Below are positions 1 through 7,950 of a stretch of 41,009 nt of DNA, piece by piece. The translations under genes and the position numbers were made by a program. Origin of the DNA: Hyphomonas jannaschiana VP2. GTDB taxonomy: Bacteria > Pseudomonadota > Alphaproteobacteria > Caulobacterales > Hyphomonadaceae. Where the stretch lies: contig NZ_ARYJ01000018.1 of assembly GCF_000685215.1 (NCBI RefSeq), forward strand, positions 1 to 41,009. The letters are read 5' to 3'. Each line of letters opens with the position of its first letter. The first letter of the stretch is position 1. Below the pieces are notes generated by a model, which saw only the letters and a program-made list of their open reading frames with translations, ran no database searches and had not been told where the DNA came from.

Positions 1-91
1 AAGCGCAAGCGCAGGGCATCGAAGGATGACTGATCAAGAACGGATCTCCCAACACCGGATGGCCACCGCCACTCCGGCCGCTTGTGCTGGT
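1..91. other. Window edge, possible tail of a plus-strand gene
   Basis: No complete gene lies here. In plus frame 1 the first bases read as a short basic tail (KRKRRASKDD) ending in TGA at 31-33, which could be the C-terminus of a gene convergent with the amidohydrolase at 92. Frame 3 also stops, at 27-29, so the frame cannot be decided from this window. Confidence 0.2.
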
Positions 92-1096
92 TCAGGCCTC
101 GACCGAATACACTTTCCGCGCCGTGCCCGCGAACATCGCCGCTTTCGCGTCCTCCGGATACTTCGCCGCGATCTTCTTCATCGCATTCCAGTAGACGACA
201 TAGTTCATCGACCAGCGATCAACCGGGAAATTGCTCTCGAACATGCAGCGCTCCGGGCCGAAGCATTTGATCATGTGATCATACCAGCGCTCATGCTGTT
301 CCACGACCTCATCCGATGTCGGAGGAACATCCCGCGTGTCCCAGCCGAAGCCATTGTCGGGCATGGCGAGGCCGCCGATCTTGGCATAGACGTTCGGGCA
401 TTCGGCAATCGCCGCCATGTCGTCCTTCCAGGCTTCGAAGATCTCGTCGCGCTTGCCTTCATAGGGCCCCACCCCAATCGGCGTGCCGAAATGATCGAGA
501 ATCATCACCGTGTCCGGGCAGGCTTTGGCGAGATCCAGATAGTCCCGGTTCTGGTGGTGATAATGCCAGGTATCATAGGTCAGGCCGCGCGACCCGAGAT
601 GCTGCACCCCGCGCCGGAAGTCTTCTTCGGCATAGAGACGCGGCGGCGCATGGCCCGGAATACGCAGCGTCGCCCCGCTCGCATCGCGGGACCCGGCATG
701 GCGGATGCCGCGGAACAGGCCGTTCGACGCCTCGACATGGCCATCGAGAACCTCGTCCAACTGCACCAGCGGCAAGCGCAAATCCGCATGCGCCACCAGC
801 GCTGCAATATAAGGCCCGCCCTTCGCTTTCATCTCGGCCGCAGATTCCGTCACGAAAACCGTCTCGCCAATCGGCTTCAGATAATCCGGCCCATCCTTCC
901 GGTAGGCCGCCCCACACTCCATGAAGACCGTCTGGACCACATTGTGGCCGCTGGTCAGGTCCGCCAGCAGGTCCGGCACCTGATAGCCCATCTCCTCACT
1001 CGGCCAGAGATGGTGGTGCGGATCGACAATCTCACGCTCGGGCTCAAGGACATCTTCCCGAACCTGCCAGACCCAATCGGTATTATTGAAAACCAT
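92..1096 (-). CDS. Amidohydrolase family protein (Amidohydro_2 / TIM-barrel metal-dependent hydrolase)
   Basis: A 334-residue protein of the amidohydrolase-2 family, probably a cytoplasmic hydrolase or decarboxylase; the substrate cannot be told from sequence. Visible signs are the N-terminal metal-ligand segment IVDPHHHLWP near residue 23, a HYHHQNRD segment in the middle, MILDHFG about two thirds along, and the C-terminal FESNFPVDRWS segment, all usual for this family. There is no signal peptide. The ATG at 1094-1096 follows an excellent ribosome-binding site (GGGAGG, 7 nt upstream), but that site can pair with CCTCCC just upstream (separate entry). It lies 99 bp downstream of mipZ behind a terminator, so it probably has its own promoter. 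Family assignment is firm; substrate is unknown. Confidence 0.85.
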   Translation of the reverse strand: MVFNNTDWVWQVREDVLEPEREIVDPHHHLWPSEEMGYQVPDLLADLTSGHNVVQTVFMECGAAYRKDGPDYLKPIGETVFVTESAAEMKAKGGPYIAALVAHADLRLPLVQLDEVLDGHVEASNGLFRGIRHAGSRDASGATLRIPGHAPPRLYAEEDFRRGVQHLGSRGLTYDTWHYHHQNRDYLDLAKACPDTVMILDHFGTPIGVGPYEGKRDEIFEAWKDDMAAIAECPNVYAKIGGLAMPDNGFGWDTRDVPPTSDEVVEQHERWYDHMIKCFGPERCMFESNFPVDRWSMNYVVYWNAMKKIAAKYPEDAKAAMFAGTARKVYSVEA

Positions 1097-1103
1097 ATGC
1101 CGT

Positions 1104-1125
1104 CCTCCCTTGTTCTTTTGGGAGG
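1104..1125 (-). promoter_or_regulatory. Hairpin covering the ribosome-binding site of the amidohydrolase gene
   Basis: Read on the minus strand, CCTCCC (1125-1120) is followed by a 10-nt A-rich loop and then GGGAGG (1109-1104), the Shine-Dalgarno sequence of the downstream ATG at 1096. The six G-C-rich pairs would bury the whole ribosome-binding site. Whether it forms or matters in the cell is inference. Confidence 0.4.
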
Positions 1126-1137
1126 CAGAGTGACGCC

Positions 1138-1169
1138 GAAAAACAAAGAAGGCCAGCGCTCAGCTGGCC
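1138..1169 (-). terminator. Intrinsic terminator downstream of mipZ
   Basis: On the minus strand a perfect 7-bp stem GGCCAGC/GCTGGCC (1151-1157 with 1163-1169, 5-nt loop) is followed by TTCTTTGTTTTT. It lies 26 bp past the mipZ stop and separates mipZ from the amidohydrolase gene. Confidence 0.75.
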
Positions 1170-1195
1170 TCACCTCGCGTCAGTTGGCTGGCGGA

Positions 1196-2080
1196 TCAGA
1201 AGGTGATTTCCGCGCCGGTCAGCTCCGGCAGCTGCAGGATGATGATCAGGTCGCGCATCTCCTGACGGGCCGCGACATGGCTCATCGTGAAGGAGACGTT
1301 GGAGCCCTTCTCCGTCAGGTCCAGCAGTGTCAGGCCGGCCGGGAACAGTTCGCGGTAGATCACCCGCTCGGACAGGCCCGGCGCAAGGCGGAAGCCGATC
1401 CGCTTGGAGAGGTTGTCGAGTGCTTCGCCGACGCGCTCCTTGTTCCGCGCCGCCAGCGGCGACATCCGGTTGCGCATCACGATCCAGTCGATCGGACGGC
1501 GCGAGGTCTGCGCCTTCTTCTTCCGGCAGGACCAGACCATTTCGGAATAGAAGCTCGGCCGGATCACTTCCAGCGTCTGCGGGTTCACATCGCCCAGCAG
1601 GTCAAAGTCCACAAAACTGTCGTTCAGCGGCGTGATCAGCGTATCGGCATGCATGTGCGCCGACCGGGACAGGAAGGTGTCACCGCCAGGCGAGTCGATG
1701 ATGATGAAGTCGCAGCTCTTCTTCAGGCGCTGCAGGCTGGAGACGAGCCGGTTGGTCTCTTCCGCTTCCGCGCGGTCGAGATCACGCTCGGTAGACGCAT
1801 CCACGCGCACAATTTCCGGCATCGGCAGGCGCGCACCAGTGGACTGCATCCAGCGGAGGCGGTTTTCGAGATAACGGGTCAGCGAGCGCTGGCGGACATC
1901 CAAGTCGATCACGCCGACCGACTTGCCCATCCGCATCAACGAGACGCAAAGGTGCATGGAAACCGTCGACTTGCCGGCCCCGCCCTTCTCGTTGCCAACG
2001 ACAATGACGCGGGCATCCTTCTGGGGGACCGACAGGTCCGGGCCACCCACGAGTGCGGTAGGCGCGAATCCATCAGGCAT
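1196..2080 (-). CDS. mipZ: Division-plane positioning ATPase MipZ
   Basis: A 294-residue ParA/MinD-superfamily ATPase. MipZ forms a bipolar gradient by interacting with ParB near the origin and inhibits FtsZ polymerisation, which places the division site at midcell. The deviant Walker A (KGGAGKST, residues 32-39) follows VIVVGNE, and VIDLDVRQRSLTRYLENR (about 57-74) is the MipZ-specific stretch after the first strand. DFIIIDSPGGD near residue 130 is Walker B/switch II. The protein has about 20 residues before the family's usual beginning; no internal ATG exists there, so ATG 2080 is kept (GGAGC 10 nt upstream), though a GTG at residue 11 is possible. It follows the 151-aa gene at 2129 by 48 bp, likely in one transcript, and ends at a good terminator. 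Confidence 0.95.
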   Translation of the reverse strand: MPDGFAPTALVGGPDLSVPQKDARVIVVGNEKGGAGKSTVSMHLCVSLMRMGKSVGVIDLDVRQRSLTRYLENRLRWMQSTGARLPMPEIVRVDASTERDLDRAEAEETNRLVSSLQRLKKSCDFIIIDSPGGDTFLSRSAHMHADTLITPLNDSFVDFDLLGDVNPQTLEVIRPSFYSEMVWSCRKKKAQTSRRPIDWIVMRNRMSPLAARNKERVGEALDNLSKRIGFRLAPGLSERVIYRELFPAGLTLLDLTEKGSNVSFTMSHVAARQEMRDLIIILQLPELTGAEITF

Positions 2081-2128
2081 GTCAGAAAGCTCCAGGTTCA
2101 GTCAGTCAGTTCAGTCAGGCGAAAAGGC

Positions 2129-2584
2129 TCAGGCGACGCGCGGCATGTCGTGCGAGGCATCCCAGGCCGGACGGCTGGAAGGCATCTCGTCGAACAGGTC
2201 GTCATCCTCGGCCAGAATACCGAATTGCGCCGGCATCGGCTCGCCATCGAACAGCACATCGTCCGACATGATCGGACCGAACGCAGCTTTGGCCGGCAGT
2301 TCTTCTGTCTGCGGGGCGTGCATGGCGATCTGCGTCAGCAGGGAGCGCAGGCCGGAGAGGGCTCCGGAGACGCGGGCCGTTTCGCGGGCATACAGCGTTG
2401 CCGATTCCGTGACGGGATTGCCATCGCGGTCGAACATCCATTCGTCGATGTCCATCTCCGGATTGAGGTGCCGCATCCGCGGCTCCGGAGCGCCCTCGCC
2501 GGGCAGACGCGACTCGCTGGCGGACATGCGGAACGCTGCCGTCAGCACGAAGGATTTCAGGGAAGAAAGGATGCGCTGTGTCAT
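2129..2584 (-). CDS. Unrecognised acidic 151-aa protein upstream of mipZ
   Basis: I do not recognise this protein. The N-terminus (ILSSLKSFVLTAAFRMS, residues 5-21) could form an amphipathic helix. The rest is acidic and proline-rich, with a helical middle (SATLYARETARVSGALSGL, about 61-79) and an Asp/Glu-rich C-terminus. There is no signal peptide or clear membrane span. The ATG at 2584 has GGAGGA about 11 nt upstream, slightly far. It starts the likely two-gene transcript with mipZ and is divergent from panC across a 61-bp gap holding a CtrA-like box. Coding is supported by length, ribosome-binding site and operon position. A link to division or polarity is inferred only from position. Confidence 0.7.
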   Translation of the reverse strand: MTQRILSSLKSFVLTAAFRMSASESRLPGEGAPEPRMRHLNPEMDIDEWMFDRDGNPVTESATLYARETARVSGALSGLRSLLTQIAMHAPQTEELPAKAAFGPIMSDDVLFDGEPMPAQFGILAEDDDLFDEMPSSRPAWDASHDMPRVA

Positions 2585-2608
2585 GGCTTTAAAATTCCTC
2601 CGAACAGG

Positions 2609-2623
2609 TTAACAACGCGTTTA
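2609..2623. promoter_or_regulatory. Candidate CtrA box between the mipZ operon and panC
   Basis: TTAA-N7-TTTA (TTAACAACGCGTTTA) differs by one base from the CtrA consensus TTAA-N7-TTAA. It lies 25-39 bp upstream of the 151-aa gene and 23-37 bp upstream of panC. No GANTC (CcrM) site is visible in this gap. Binding is not shown. Confidence 0.4.
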
Positions 2624-2645
2624 CACAATCCGGAGCCGGGACGAA

Positions 2646-3530
2646 TTGAAAGTGAATTCGAAGACAGGTGACCTTACCCCCACCGTGAGGACAAGAACCG
2701 AGCTGTTACAACAGGTTGCGGCCTGGAAGCGGGCGGGTGAACGGGTCGGTTTTGTCCCCACAATGGGGGCGCTGCATGGCGGACATTTGTCCCTCATTGA
2801 AAAGGCAAAGGAAAATGCGACACGAATCGTCGCGAGCATTTTTGTAAATCCGACTCAGTTCGCACCGGGCGAGGATTTCGACACCTATCCGCGAGACGAA
2901 GACGCCGATCTGGCAAAGCTCGCCTCGGTCGGATGCGATCTCGCCTACCTGCCAACAGTTGGGGAAATGTATCCGGACGGGTCGGTTACCAATGTGCGGG
3001 TCGAGGAGATGTCCGACCTGCTGGATGGAATCTTCCGGCCGCATTTCTTCTATGGCGTGGCCACAGTGGTCGCCCGCCTGTTCCTGCACGTTCAGCCGGA
3101 CGTCGCGGTATTCGGCGAGAAGGATTACCAGCAGCTGCAGATTATCCGGCGGATGGTGCGCGACCTGGGCTTCCCCATTGAAATCATTGGCGCTTCGACG
3201 GCGCGGGATGCCGATGGCCTCGCCCAGTCATCCCGGAACCTCTATCTGAAGCCGGAAGAACGCCGGAACGCTGGCGCCATGCAGGCGGCACTTCACCGCG
3301 CCTCCATCAGGCTGGCAACCGGCGAATCGCCTTCTGTCGCGCTGGAAGAAGCGCGCGACCTGCTGGCCCGCTCCGGCTTTGGGAAAATTGACTATGTCTC
3401 GCTGGTCGACCCGGCGACCCTGCAGGACCTGCCGGATACGCCCCTGACCGCCGGTACGGTTGCCCGTCTGCTCGGCGCAGCCTGGATGGGGCGCACCCGC
3501 CTGATCGATAATATCAGCGTGACGCGGTGA
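2646..3530 (+). CDS. panC: Pantothenate synthetase
   Basis: PanC (294 residues) condenses pantoate with beta-alanine using ATP, the last step of vitamin B5 and hence CoA synthesis; cytoplasmic. The nucleotide-binding signature FVPTMGALHGGHLSLI is at residues 37-51, IFVNPTQF follows near 67, and FGEKDYQQL with the downstream IRRMVRDL marks the active-site region near 160. The length is usual for the family. The listed start is a TTG; a GTG at 2652 is an equally possible start, and neither has a strong ribosome-binding site. The 3' end overlaps the convergent hisC by 17 bp. Confidence 0.95.
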   Translation: MKVNSKTGDLTPTVRTRTELLQQVAAWKRAGERVGFVPTMGALHGGHLSLIEKAKENATRIVASIFVNPTQFAPGEDFDTYPRDEDADLAKLASVGCDLAYLPTVGEMYPDGSVTNVRVEEMSDLLDGIFRPHFFYGVATVVARLFLHVQPDVAVFGEKDYQQLQIIRRMVRDLGFPIEIIGASTARDADGLAQSSRNLYLKPEERRNAGAMQAALHRASIRLATGESPSVALEEARDLLARSGFGKIDYVSLVDPATLQDLPDTPLTAGTVARLLGAAWMGRTRLIDNISVTR

Positions 3531-4605
3531 AGGTTTCCAGCAGGCTGAGCACGGTCTCATTGTCCTCAGCCGACCCGATTGAAATACGCAGCCGGCTTGG
3601 CATGCCGTAACCGCCAACCGCCCTGACCAGAACATTGTTCTGCTTCAGGAATTCATTGGCGGCCGCAGCGCGTTCCGCAGACCCGAAATCGGGAATGACG
3701 AAATTGGCATGCGCCTCAGGTGTGGGAAGCCCCATGGCATTCAGCCGTTCGATACAGATCGCCCGCCATTTGGTGTTGTGCGCGCGGCTCTGCTCGATGA
3801 ACCCGGTATCCCCGATGCTGGCGATTCCGGCAGCGACAGCAAAAGCGTTGATATTGAACGGCGGCCGGATGCGCTGGAACGTCTGCGCAATCTCAGCCGG
3901 GAAATATCCCCAGCCGAGCCGCAGCGCCGCCAGGCCATAGATCTTCGAGAAGGTCCGGATCATCACCGTATTGTCCCTGCGGTCGACCAGATCCCGGATG
4001 GCAGCCTCGTATTCTTCGCCGACATATTCGGCATAAGCCCCGTCAATCACGAACAGGACGTGCGGTGGCAGCGCATCCTGCAGACGCGCCAGTTCCGCAA
4101 CATCCAGCATCGTGCCGGTCGGATTGTTGGGGTTTGCCAGGAACAGGATCCGCGTCCGTTCCGTCACGCCGCCGAGAAGCGCATTGAAGCCCGCCGTGAA
4201 ATCCGTTTCCGGAACCGTCACCGGGGTCGCACCGTGGCCAAGGGCAGAAACCTGATACATGGAGAACGCATGCTCTGTGAACAGAACTTCGTCGCCGGGG
4301 CCTGCATAGGCCTGGGTCAGCAGGTGGATGATTTCGTCTGAACCAGCAGAGACAGCCACGCGCGAAACATCGGCAATCCCCTTCGCCGCAGCGATGGCGC
4401 TGCGGAGGGCGCCATAATCGGGGTCAGGGTAAACGTGCACCTGACGAGCCACTTCCTGCATGGCCTCAATCGCCTTCGGGCTTGGGCCGAACGGGTTTTC
4501 GTTGGACGCCAGCATCACGATACGGCCTTCCGTCCCATGCAGCTTGCCGCCGGGAACATAGGGCTTGGTCTTTTCGATGTGCGGGAGAGGTCGGATGCGG
4601 GTCAT
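3514..4605 (-). CDS. hisC: Histidinol-phosphate aminotransferase
   Basis: A 363-residue fold-type I PLP aminotransferase that converts imidazole-acetol phosphate to histidinol phosphate in histidine synthesis; some relatives also act on aromatic amino acids. Visible: LASNENPFGPS (residues 33-42), SAGSDEII (86-93), NPNNPTG (158-164), DGAYAEY (188-194) and the PLP lysine K221 in TFSKIYGLAALRLGWG. A C-terminal RLRISIG holds the usual substrate-phosphate arginine. ATG 4605 has AAGGCG upstream. It lies 51 bp after the LacI-type regulator, so read-through is possible. Its tail overlaps panC by 17 bp in convergent orientation. Confidence 0.93.
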   Translation of the reverse strand: MTRIRPLPHIEKTKPYVPGGKLHGTEGRIVMLASNENPFGPSPKAIEAMQEVARQVHVYPDPDYGALRSAIAAAKGIADVSRVAVSAGSDEIIHLLTQAYAGPGDEVLFTEHAFSMYQVSALGHGATPVTVPETDFTAGFNALLGGVTERTRILFLANPNNPTGTMLDVAELARLQDALPPHVLFVIDGAYAEYVGEEYEAAIRDLVDRRDNTVMIRTFSKIYGLAALRLGWGYFPAEIAQTFQRIRPPFNINAFAVAAGIASIGDTGFIEQSRAHNTKWRAICIERLNAMGLPTPEAHANFVIPDFGSAERAAAANEFLKQNNVLVRAVGGYGMPSRLRISIGSAEDNETVLSLLETFTASR

Positions 4606-4656
4606 GCAGGCGCCTTACAATAGGTGTGCAGGCCTGAAAACAGGAATTGCGTCAGA

Positions 4657-5682
4657 TCACGCGTGCGGCGGCGCGGTCGAATCCCGCACCACCAGCTGGT
4701 AGTCCAGCAATTCCCGGTGCGGCGTGTCACTCGGCGCGGCAATCTCTTCCAGCAAGAGCCCGACCGCCTCGGAGGCCTGTTCCCGGCTTGGCTGGTAAAT
4801 CGTCGTCAGCGAGGGACTGATCGTTGCGGCCAGAGGCGTATCGTCGAAGCCGGCGACAGACAGCTCCTGCGGGATCTGAATACGCCGGCGGTAACACGCG
4901 GCGATGACACCGGCTGCCATGTCGTCATTGGAGGCAAAAATGGCTGTCGGTCTTTGCGGCAAGTCCAGCAACTGGTCTGCCGCCGCGAGGCCGGAGTCGA
5001 AGGTGAAATTACCCTCGGCGACCAGATCCGGGTCGAACGGAATGCCGGCCTGATCCAGCGCATCCTTGTAGCCATCAAGGCGCAGGCCTGCCTGGTGATG
5101 CGCAGCCGCGCCGCGGATAAAGCCAATCCGCCGATGCCCAAGGCCGATCAGGTATTGCGCCATTTCTCGCGCTGCAGCGCGGTCATCGATCGCAACATCA
5201 CGGCCCGGCTCCGCCGACGCCGATGGCGCAATCCGGACGAAAGGCACACCATGCTCGCGCAGTTCCCGTATCAGGTCCGGATCGTCGGACAGCGGCGGGG
5301 TCAGGATTGCGCCTGCCATCCGACTTTTGGACCGCAGGGCCAGTACGCCGCCCGAACCGGCAGAGCAATCCTCCGTAATCAGGCTGTACCCCTCTGTCTG
5401 GCACCGCTGCAACGCACCCAGATGCACCTCGCCGATATAGTTGCGGGACGGGTTCGCATGGAGCAGGCAGATGATGCGGCTCTGCTGCGTACGCAGGTTC
5501 CGCGCATTGTGATTGGCACGATAGTTCAGCGTCGAGACTGCGCGCATGACGCGGTCGCGGGTCTGTTCGCGCACATTTCGTTCTCCGTTCAGCACGCGGC
5601 TGACGGTTTTGAAGGAAACGCCCGCCTCCCGGGCCACATCAATGATCGTTGCTGGCCGGGCGCCAGCCTGTCTGCGGGGCAT
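4657..5682 (-). CDS. LacI-family transcriptional regulator
   Basis: A 341-residue LacI/GalR-type regulator. The N-terminal helix-turn-helix ATIIDVAREAGVSFKTVSRV (residues 11-30) is followed by the hinge with NARNLRT, then a periplasmic-binding-protein-like effector domain (LGHRRIGFIRG, AIFASNDDMAAGV, VAGFDDTPLA). These regulators usually bind a sugar or sugar derivative. No transport or sugar-metabolism gene adjoins it, so its target is not evident. The N-terminus (MPRRQAGARP) is basic. The ATG has only a weak ribosome-binding site. A spaced inverted repeat 7 bp upstream of its start is a possible autoregulatory operator. Confidence 0.92.
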   Translation of the reverse strand: MPRRQAGARPATIIDVAREAGVSFKTVSRVLNGERNVREQTRDRVMRAVSTLNYRANHNARNLRTQQSRIICLLHANPSRNYIGEVHLGALQRCQTEGYSLITEDCSAGSGGVLALRSKSRMAGAILTPPLSDDPDLIRELREHGVPFVRIAPSASAEPGRDVAIDDRAAAREMAQYLIGLGHRRIGFIRGAAAHHQAGLRLDGYKDALDQAGIPFDPDLVAEGNFTFDSGLAAADQLLDLPQRPTAIFASNDDMAAGVIAACYRRRIQIPQELSVAGFDDTPLAATISPSLTTIYQPSREQASEAVGLLLEEIAAPSDTPHRELLDYQLVVRDSTAPPHA

Positions 5683-5688
5683 GTTCTA

Positions 5689-5721
5689 CTGATGACAATT
5701 CTGATTTCGGTCAGTCATCAG
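5689..5721. repeat. Inverted repeat upstream of the LacI-type gene
   Basis: CTGATGAC (5689-5696) and GTCATCAG (5714-5721) are perfect 8-bp inverted arms 17 bp apart, just upstream of the regulator's start. The spacing is unlike a compact LacI operator, so a direct operator role is uncertain. Confidence 0.35.
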
Positions 5722-5838
5722 GAATAAGCATGAACGCCCTTGCATCCAATGGACATTTGTCTGTCAGGGTAGCGGAAATCGCCTGTCGCGCGAAGATCCG
5801 GCAACTACCGGACAGCGATCCCGCATATCGGAGGCAAA

Positions 5839-6219
5839 TCAGTCGGCGGTCGCGCAGGTCTGATTATAAGCGTCGAAGTCAGCGTTCAGGGCCGTTACAG
5901 CCTCCTGAAGTCCCAGTTCCATGCGCAGCAAGTCCGCTTTAGCCGTCTCATAGTCCGCCTTGGCAGCATCTGCGGTCGCGGCATGGGCTTTCGAAAGATT
6001 GCGCATGACTTCCACATCATCCCAGGCTTCACCCTTGGTTTCGACGATTTCGGCCTGCGCATCGCGGGCGTCTTTCAGCTTCACGATTTCTTCCTGCTTC
6101 GGCTTGAAGGTCGCAGACATGGCCTGACACCGCGCAAGATCCCGTGCTGATGACGCAGCATCTGCAGCAGCAACAGGGGCAGCGAGCGCAAGGATGGCGG
6201 CAATCAGCAGTCGGTTCAT
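5839..6219 (-). CDS. Small secreted helical protein, unknown function
   Basis: A 126-residue protein with a clear signal peptide (MNRLLIAAILALAAPVAAADA) and probable cleavage after residue 21. The mature part is almost all Ala, Glu, Lys and Asp, and should form a long helical hairpin or coiled coil. Its only two cysteines, C31 and C122, lie near the two ends and could form a disulfide closing the hairpin. The start at 6219 is preferred over an upstream in-frame ATG at 6264 because AAAGGA lies just before it and the signal peptide begins there. No family is recognised. It is likely periplasmic. Confidence 0.75.
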   Translation of the reverse strand: MNRLLIAAILALAAPVAAADAASSARDLARCQAMSATFKPKQEEIVKLKDARDAQAEIVETKGEAWDDVEVMRNLSKAHAATADAAKADYETAKADLLRMELGLQEAVTALNADFDAYNQTCATAD

Positions 6220-6318
6220 GGATCGTCCTTTCTCACCAGTTGCCCGGACTATGACCTTTGTCATCTGAAGCCTTACTGAACGTTACTGCCCTGAAATTGC
6301 CCAACTTGCTGGCCGGGC

Positions 6319-7332
6319 TCAGACCTGCGGCCCCTCCTGCAGGCTCCTGCGGCGCCGGTTTGCGTTGGTCACATCGATGATGTGGAACACGGCAGCAAAG
6401 TCCTCCAGCAGCTCCCTGAGCCGGTTGGGGCTGTCGAGCGGGGTGAACATGCTGCCCGGCTCGAAAAGGTTGCCGCCCTGCAGCGTGATGTACATCTCAC
6501 CGCCATAGAAACAGCATTTCAGCTTCCCGCCATGGAAAGCCTTCTCCAAATTCACGAGTTGCTGCATCAGGTCAGGCGTCAGCAGATAACGCGACTCGAC
6601 CTGATCGGTTGTATAGACCTCAAAGATCTTCTCGAATTCCGGGTCCTCCAGTGAGGCCCGCGTCATGCCCTTGCCACCTCCAAACCGGTTGAAGAAACCG
6701 GCGTCACGGGTCACGAGCGTGCGTCCGTAGAATGTCTTGTCGAAATGAAAGCGCAGACACTGGCCCTGAAAGACGGTGACCCAGCGCGTTGTCGTCCGGC
6801 CCTTTGAATCGGTGGAGGTGTGCTTTTCCTCCAGATGCGCTTCAAACAGTTCGAACTCGACCGTGTCGCGCTTGCCGGTCAGCCGGTCTTCATAACTCGC
6901 ACGATCCCAACCGGGCACAATGCCGACCTTCTTGTGCTCGTAGATCGACGGAACCTCACCCGGCTCAGCCTCGAAAGTCAGTCCCAGCTCACGCACGACA
7001 GGCTGGACCAATAGCTCCTTGGCCTCCTTGCCGAACTTTTTGAGATCCTGGCCGCCCCAGGTCACGAGGCCAAAGCCGACAATCACGCCAATGAATGGGC
7101 CGAACACGGACTTGAACCCGATAAATCCGACCAGCGCGATCATGAGCCCAAGACCGATGCCGATATAGCGGAACTTGCGTGCCTTGCTGACAGCTTGCTC
7201 CCGGTCGTGCTCGCGCGCCTGCAGGGCTGGCTGGATTTCGTTCTGGTAGACGCTGGCAAAACCGGCGAATTCGTCCCGTAATCCGTCCATCGCCTCGAGG
7301 ATGGCCGGATCGATCTCTGGCTTGTCTGTCAT
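6319..7332 (-). CDS. DUF3137 family membrane protein
   Basis: A 337-residue protein matching the DUF3137 pattern: a short cytoplasmic N-terminus with charged helices, two closely spaced membrane segments (about 56-73 and 77-93), and a large soluble domain with EFELFEAHLEEKHT and VFQGQCLRFHFDK. The function is unknown; in many bacteria such genes sit beside lemA, which is not seen here. ATG 7332 (with GGGA upstream) is preferred to the TTG at 7347. It lies 60 bp downstream of the GNAT gene on the same strand and may be co-transcribed with it. Confidence 0.85.
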   Translation of the reverse strand: MTDKPEIDPAILEAMDGLRDEFAGFASVYQNEIQPALQAREHDREQAVSKARKFRYIGIGLGLMIALVGFIGFKSVFGPFIGVIVGFGLVTWGGQDLKKFGKEAKELLVQPVVRELGLTFEAEPGEVPSIYEHKKVGIVPGWDRASYEDRLTGKRDTVEFELFEAHLEEKHTSTDSKGRTTTRWVTVFQGQCLRFHFDKTFYGRTLVTRDAGFFNRFGGGKGMTRASLEDPEFEKIFEVYTTDQVESRYLLTPDLMQQLVNLEKAFHGGKLKCCFYGGEMYITLQGGNLFEPGSMFTPLDSPNRLRELLEDFAAVFHIIDVTNANRRRRSLQEGPQV

Positions 7333-7392
7333 AAATATGTCCCGCAATTACAAGGCGCACTTAAAACCGGTTCGCCCGTATCGCCAAGGCGC

Positions 7393-7929
7393 TCAGAGTG
7401 TCAGTTTCAAAAGGTATTCAAGGTCCCGGTGCCGGCCCACGGGAAACAGGAATTCCGCAACCTTCTCCCAGCCAAGGCGGTCATATAGGCGCTGGGCACC
7501 GAGATTTCCGGAATAGACACTGAGATACATTTCCGGCGAACCGCGGCTGCGCGCCCAAACGAGCGCCTCATCAATGAAGCGCGATCCGATCCCCTGCCCC
7601 TGCAGTCCATCGTCGACATAAACCCGCTTCAGCTCCACGGCACCCGGCTGAGGGTCCGGTGCAGGCAGGCTGAGCGGACTGCAAAGCAGGTACGCCTTCA
7701 GAGCCCCATCATCCGTTTCACAGACGCGGACCAACACGTCCGGATCTGCCAGCCAGGCCTTGTAGACTTCCGGGCTGTGCGACTCGTCCAGAAACGCCGC
7801 GAGGTCTTCCGGATTGTAGAGGTGGCCAAACTTGTCCGTGAACGTCTTGCGCGCCAGCGCCGTCAGCGCGTCGGCATCCTCCGCAACAGCATCGCGGAAA
7901 GTGAGGCTTTGCAATGTATCAGACTCCAT
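7393..7929 (-). CDS. GNAT-family N-acetyltransferase
   Basis: A 178-residue Gcn5-related acetyltransferase. The acetyl-CoA pyrophosphate-binding motif is QGQGIGSRFIDEAL near residues 113-126, preceded by the strand ELKRVYVDD; the C-terminal YSGNLGAQRLYDRLGWEKV is the usual motif B. The substrate is unknown; the N-terminal half (TDKFGHLYNPEDLAAFL) resembles PaiA-type enzymes that acetylate polyamines or other small amines, which is only a suggestion. It begins 21 bp after the asparaginase-like gene and is probably co-transcribed. Confidence 0.88.
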   Translation of the reverse strand: MESDTLQSLTFRDAVAEDADALTALARKTFTDKFGHLYNPEDLAAFLDESHSPEVYKAWLADPDVLVRVCETDDGALKAYLLCSPLSLPAPDPQPGAVELKRVYVDDGLQGQGIGSRFIDEALVWARSRGSPEMYLSVYSGNLGAQRLYDRLGWEKVAEFLFPVGRHRDLEYLLKLTL

Positions 7930-7950
7930 GGTTACGCCCTGGCTCCCGCT

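Noticed and set aside
2097..2119. Tandem TCAG repeats between mipZ and the upstream gene
   Set aside because: Only a few imperfect 4-bp units; too short to call a functional repeat.
26..2671. An 881-codon plus-strand open frame across the amidohydrolase, mipZ and the 151-aa gene
   Set aside because: It is antisense to three genes with clear family motifs, its product is Arg/His-rich with no family features, and long antisense frames are common at high GC.
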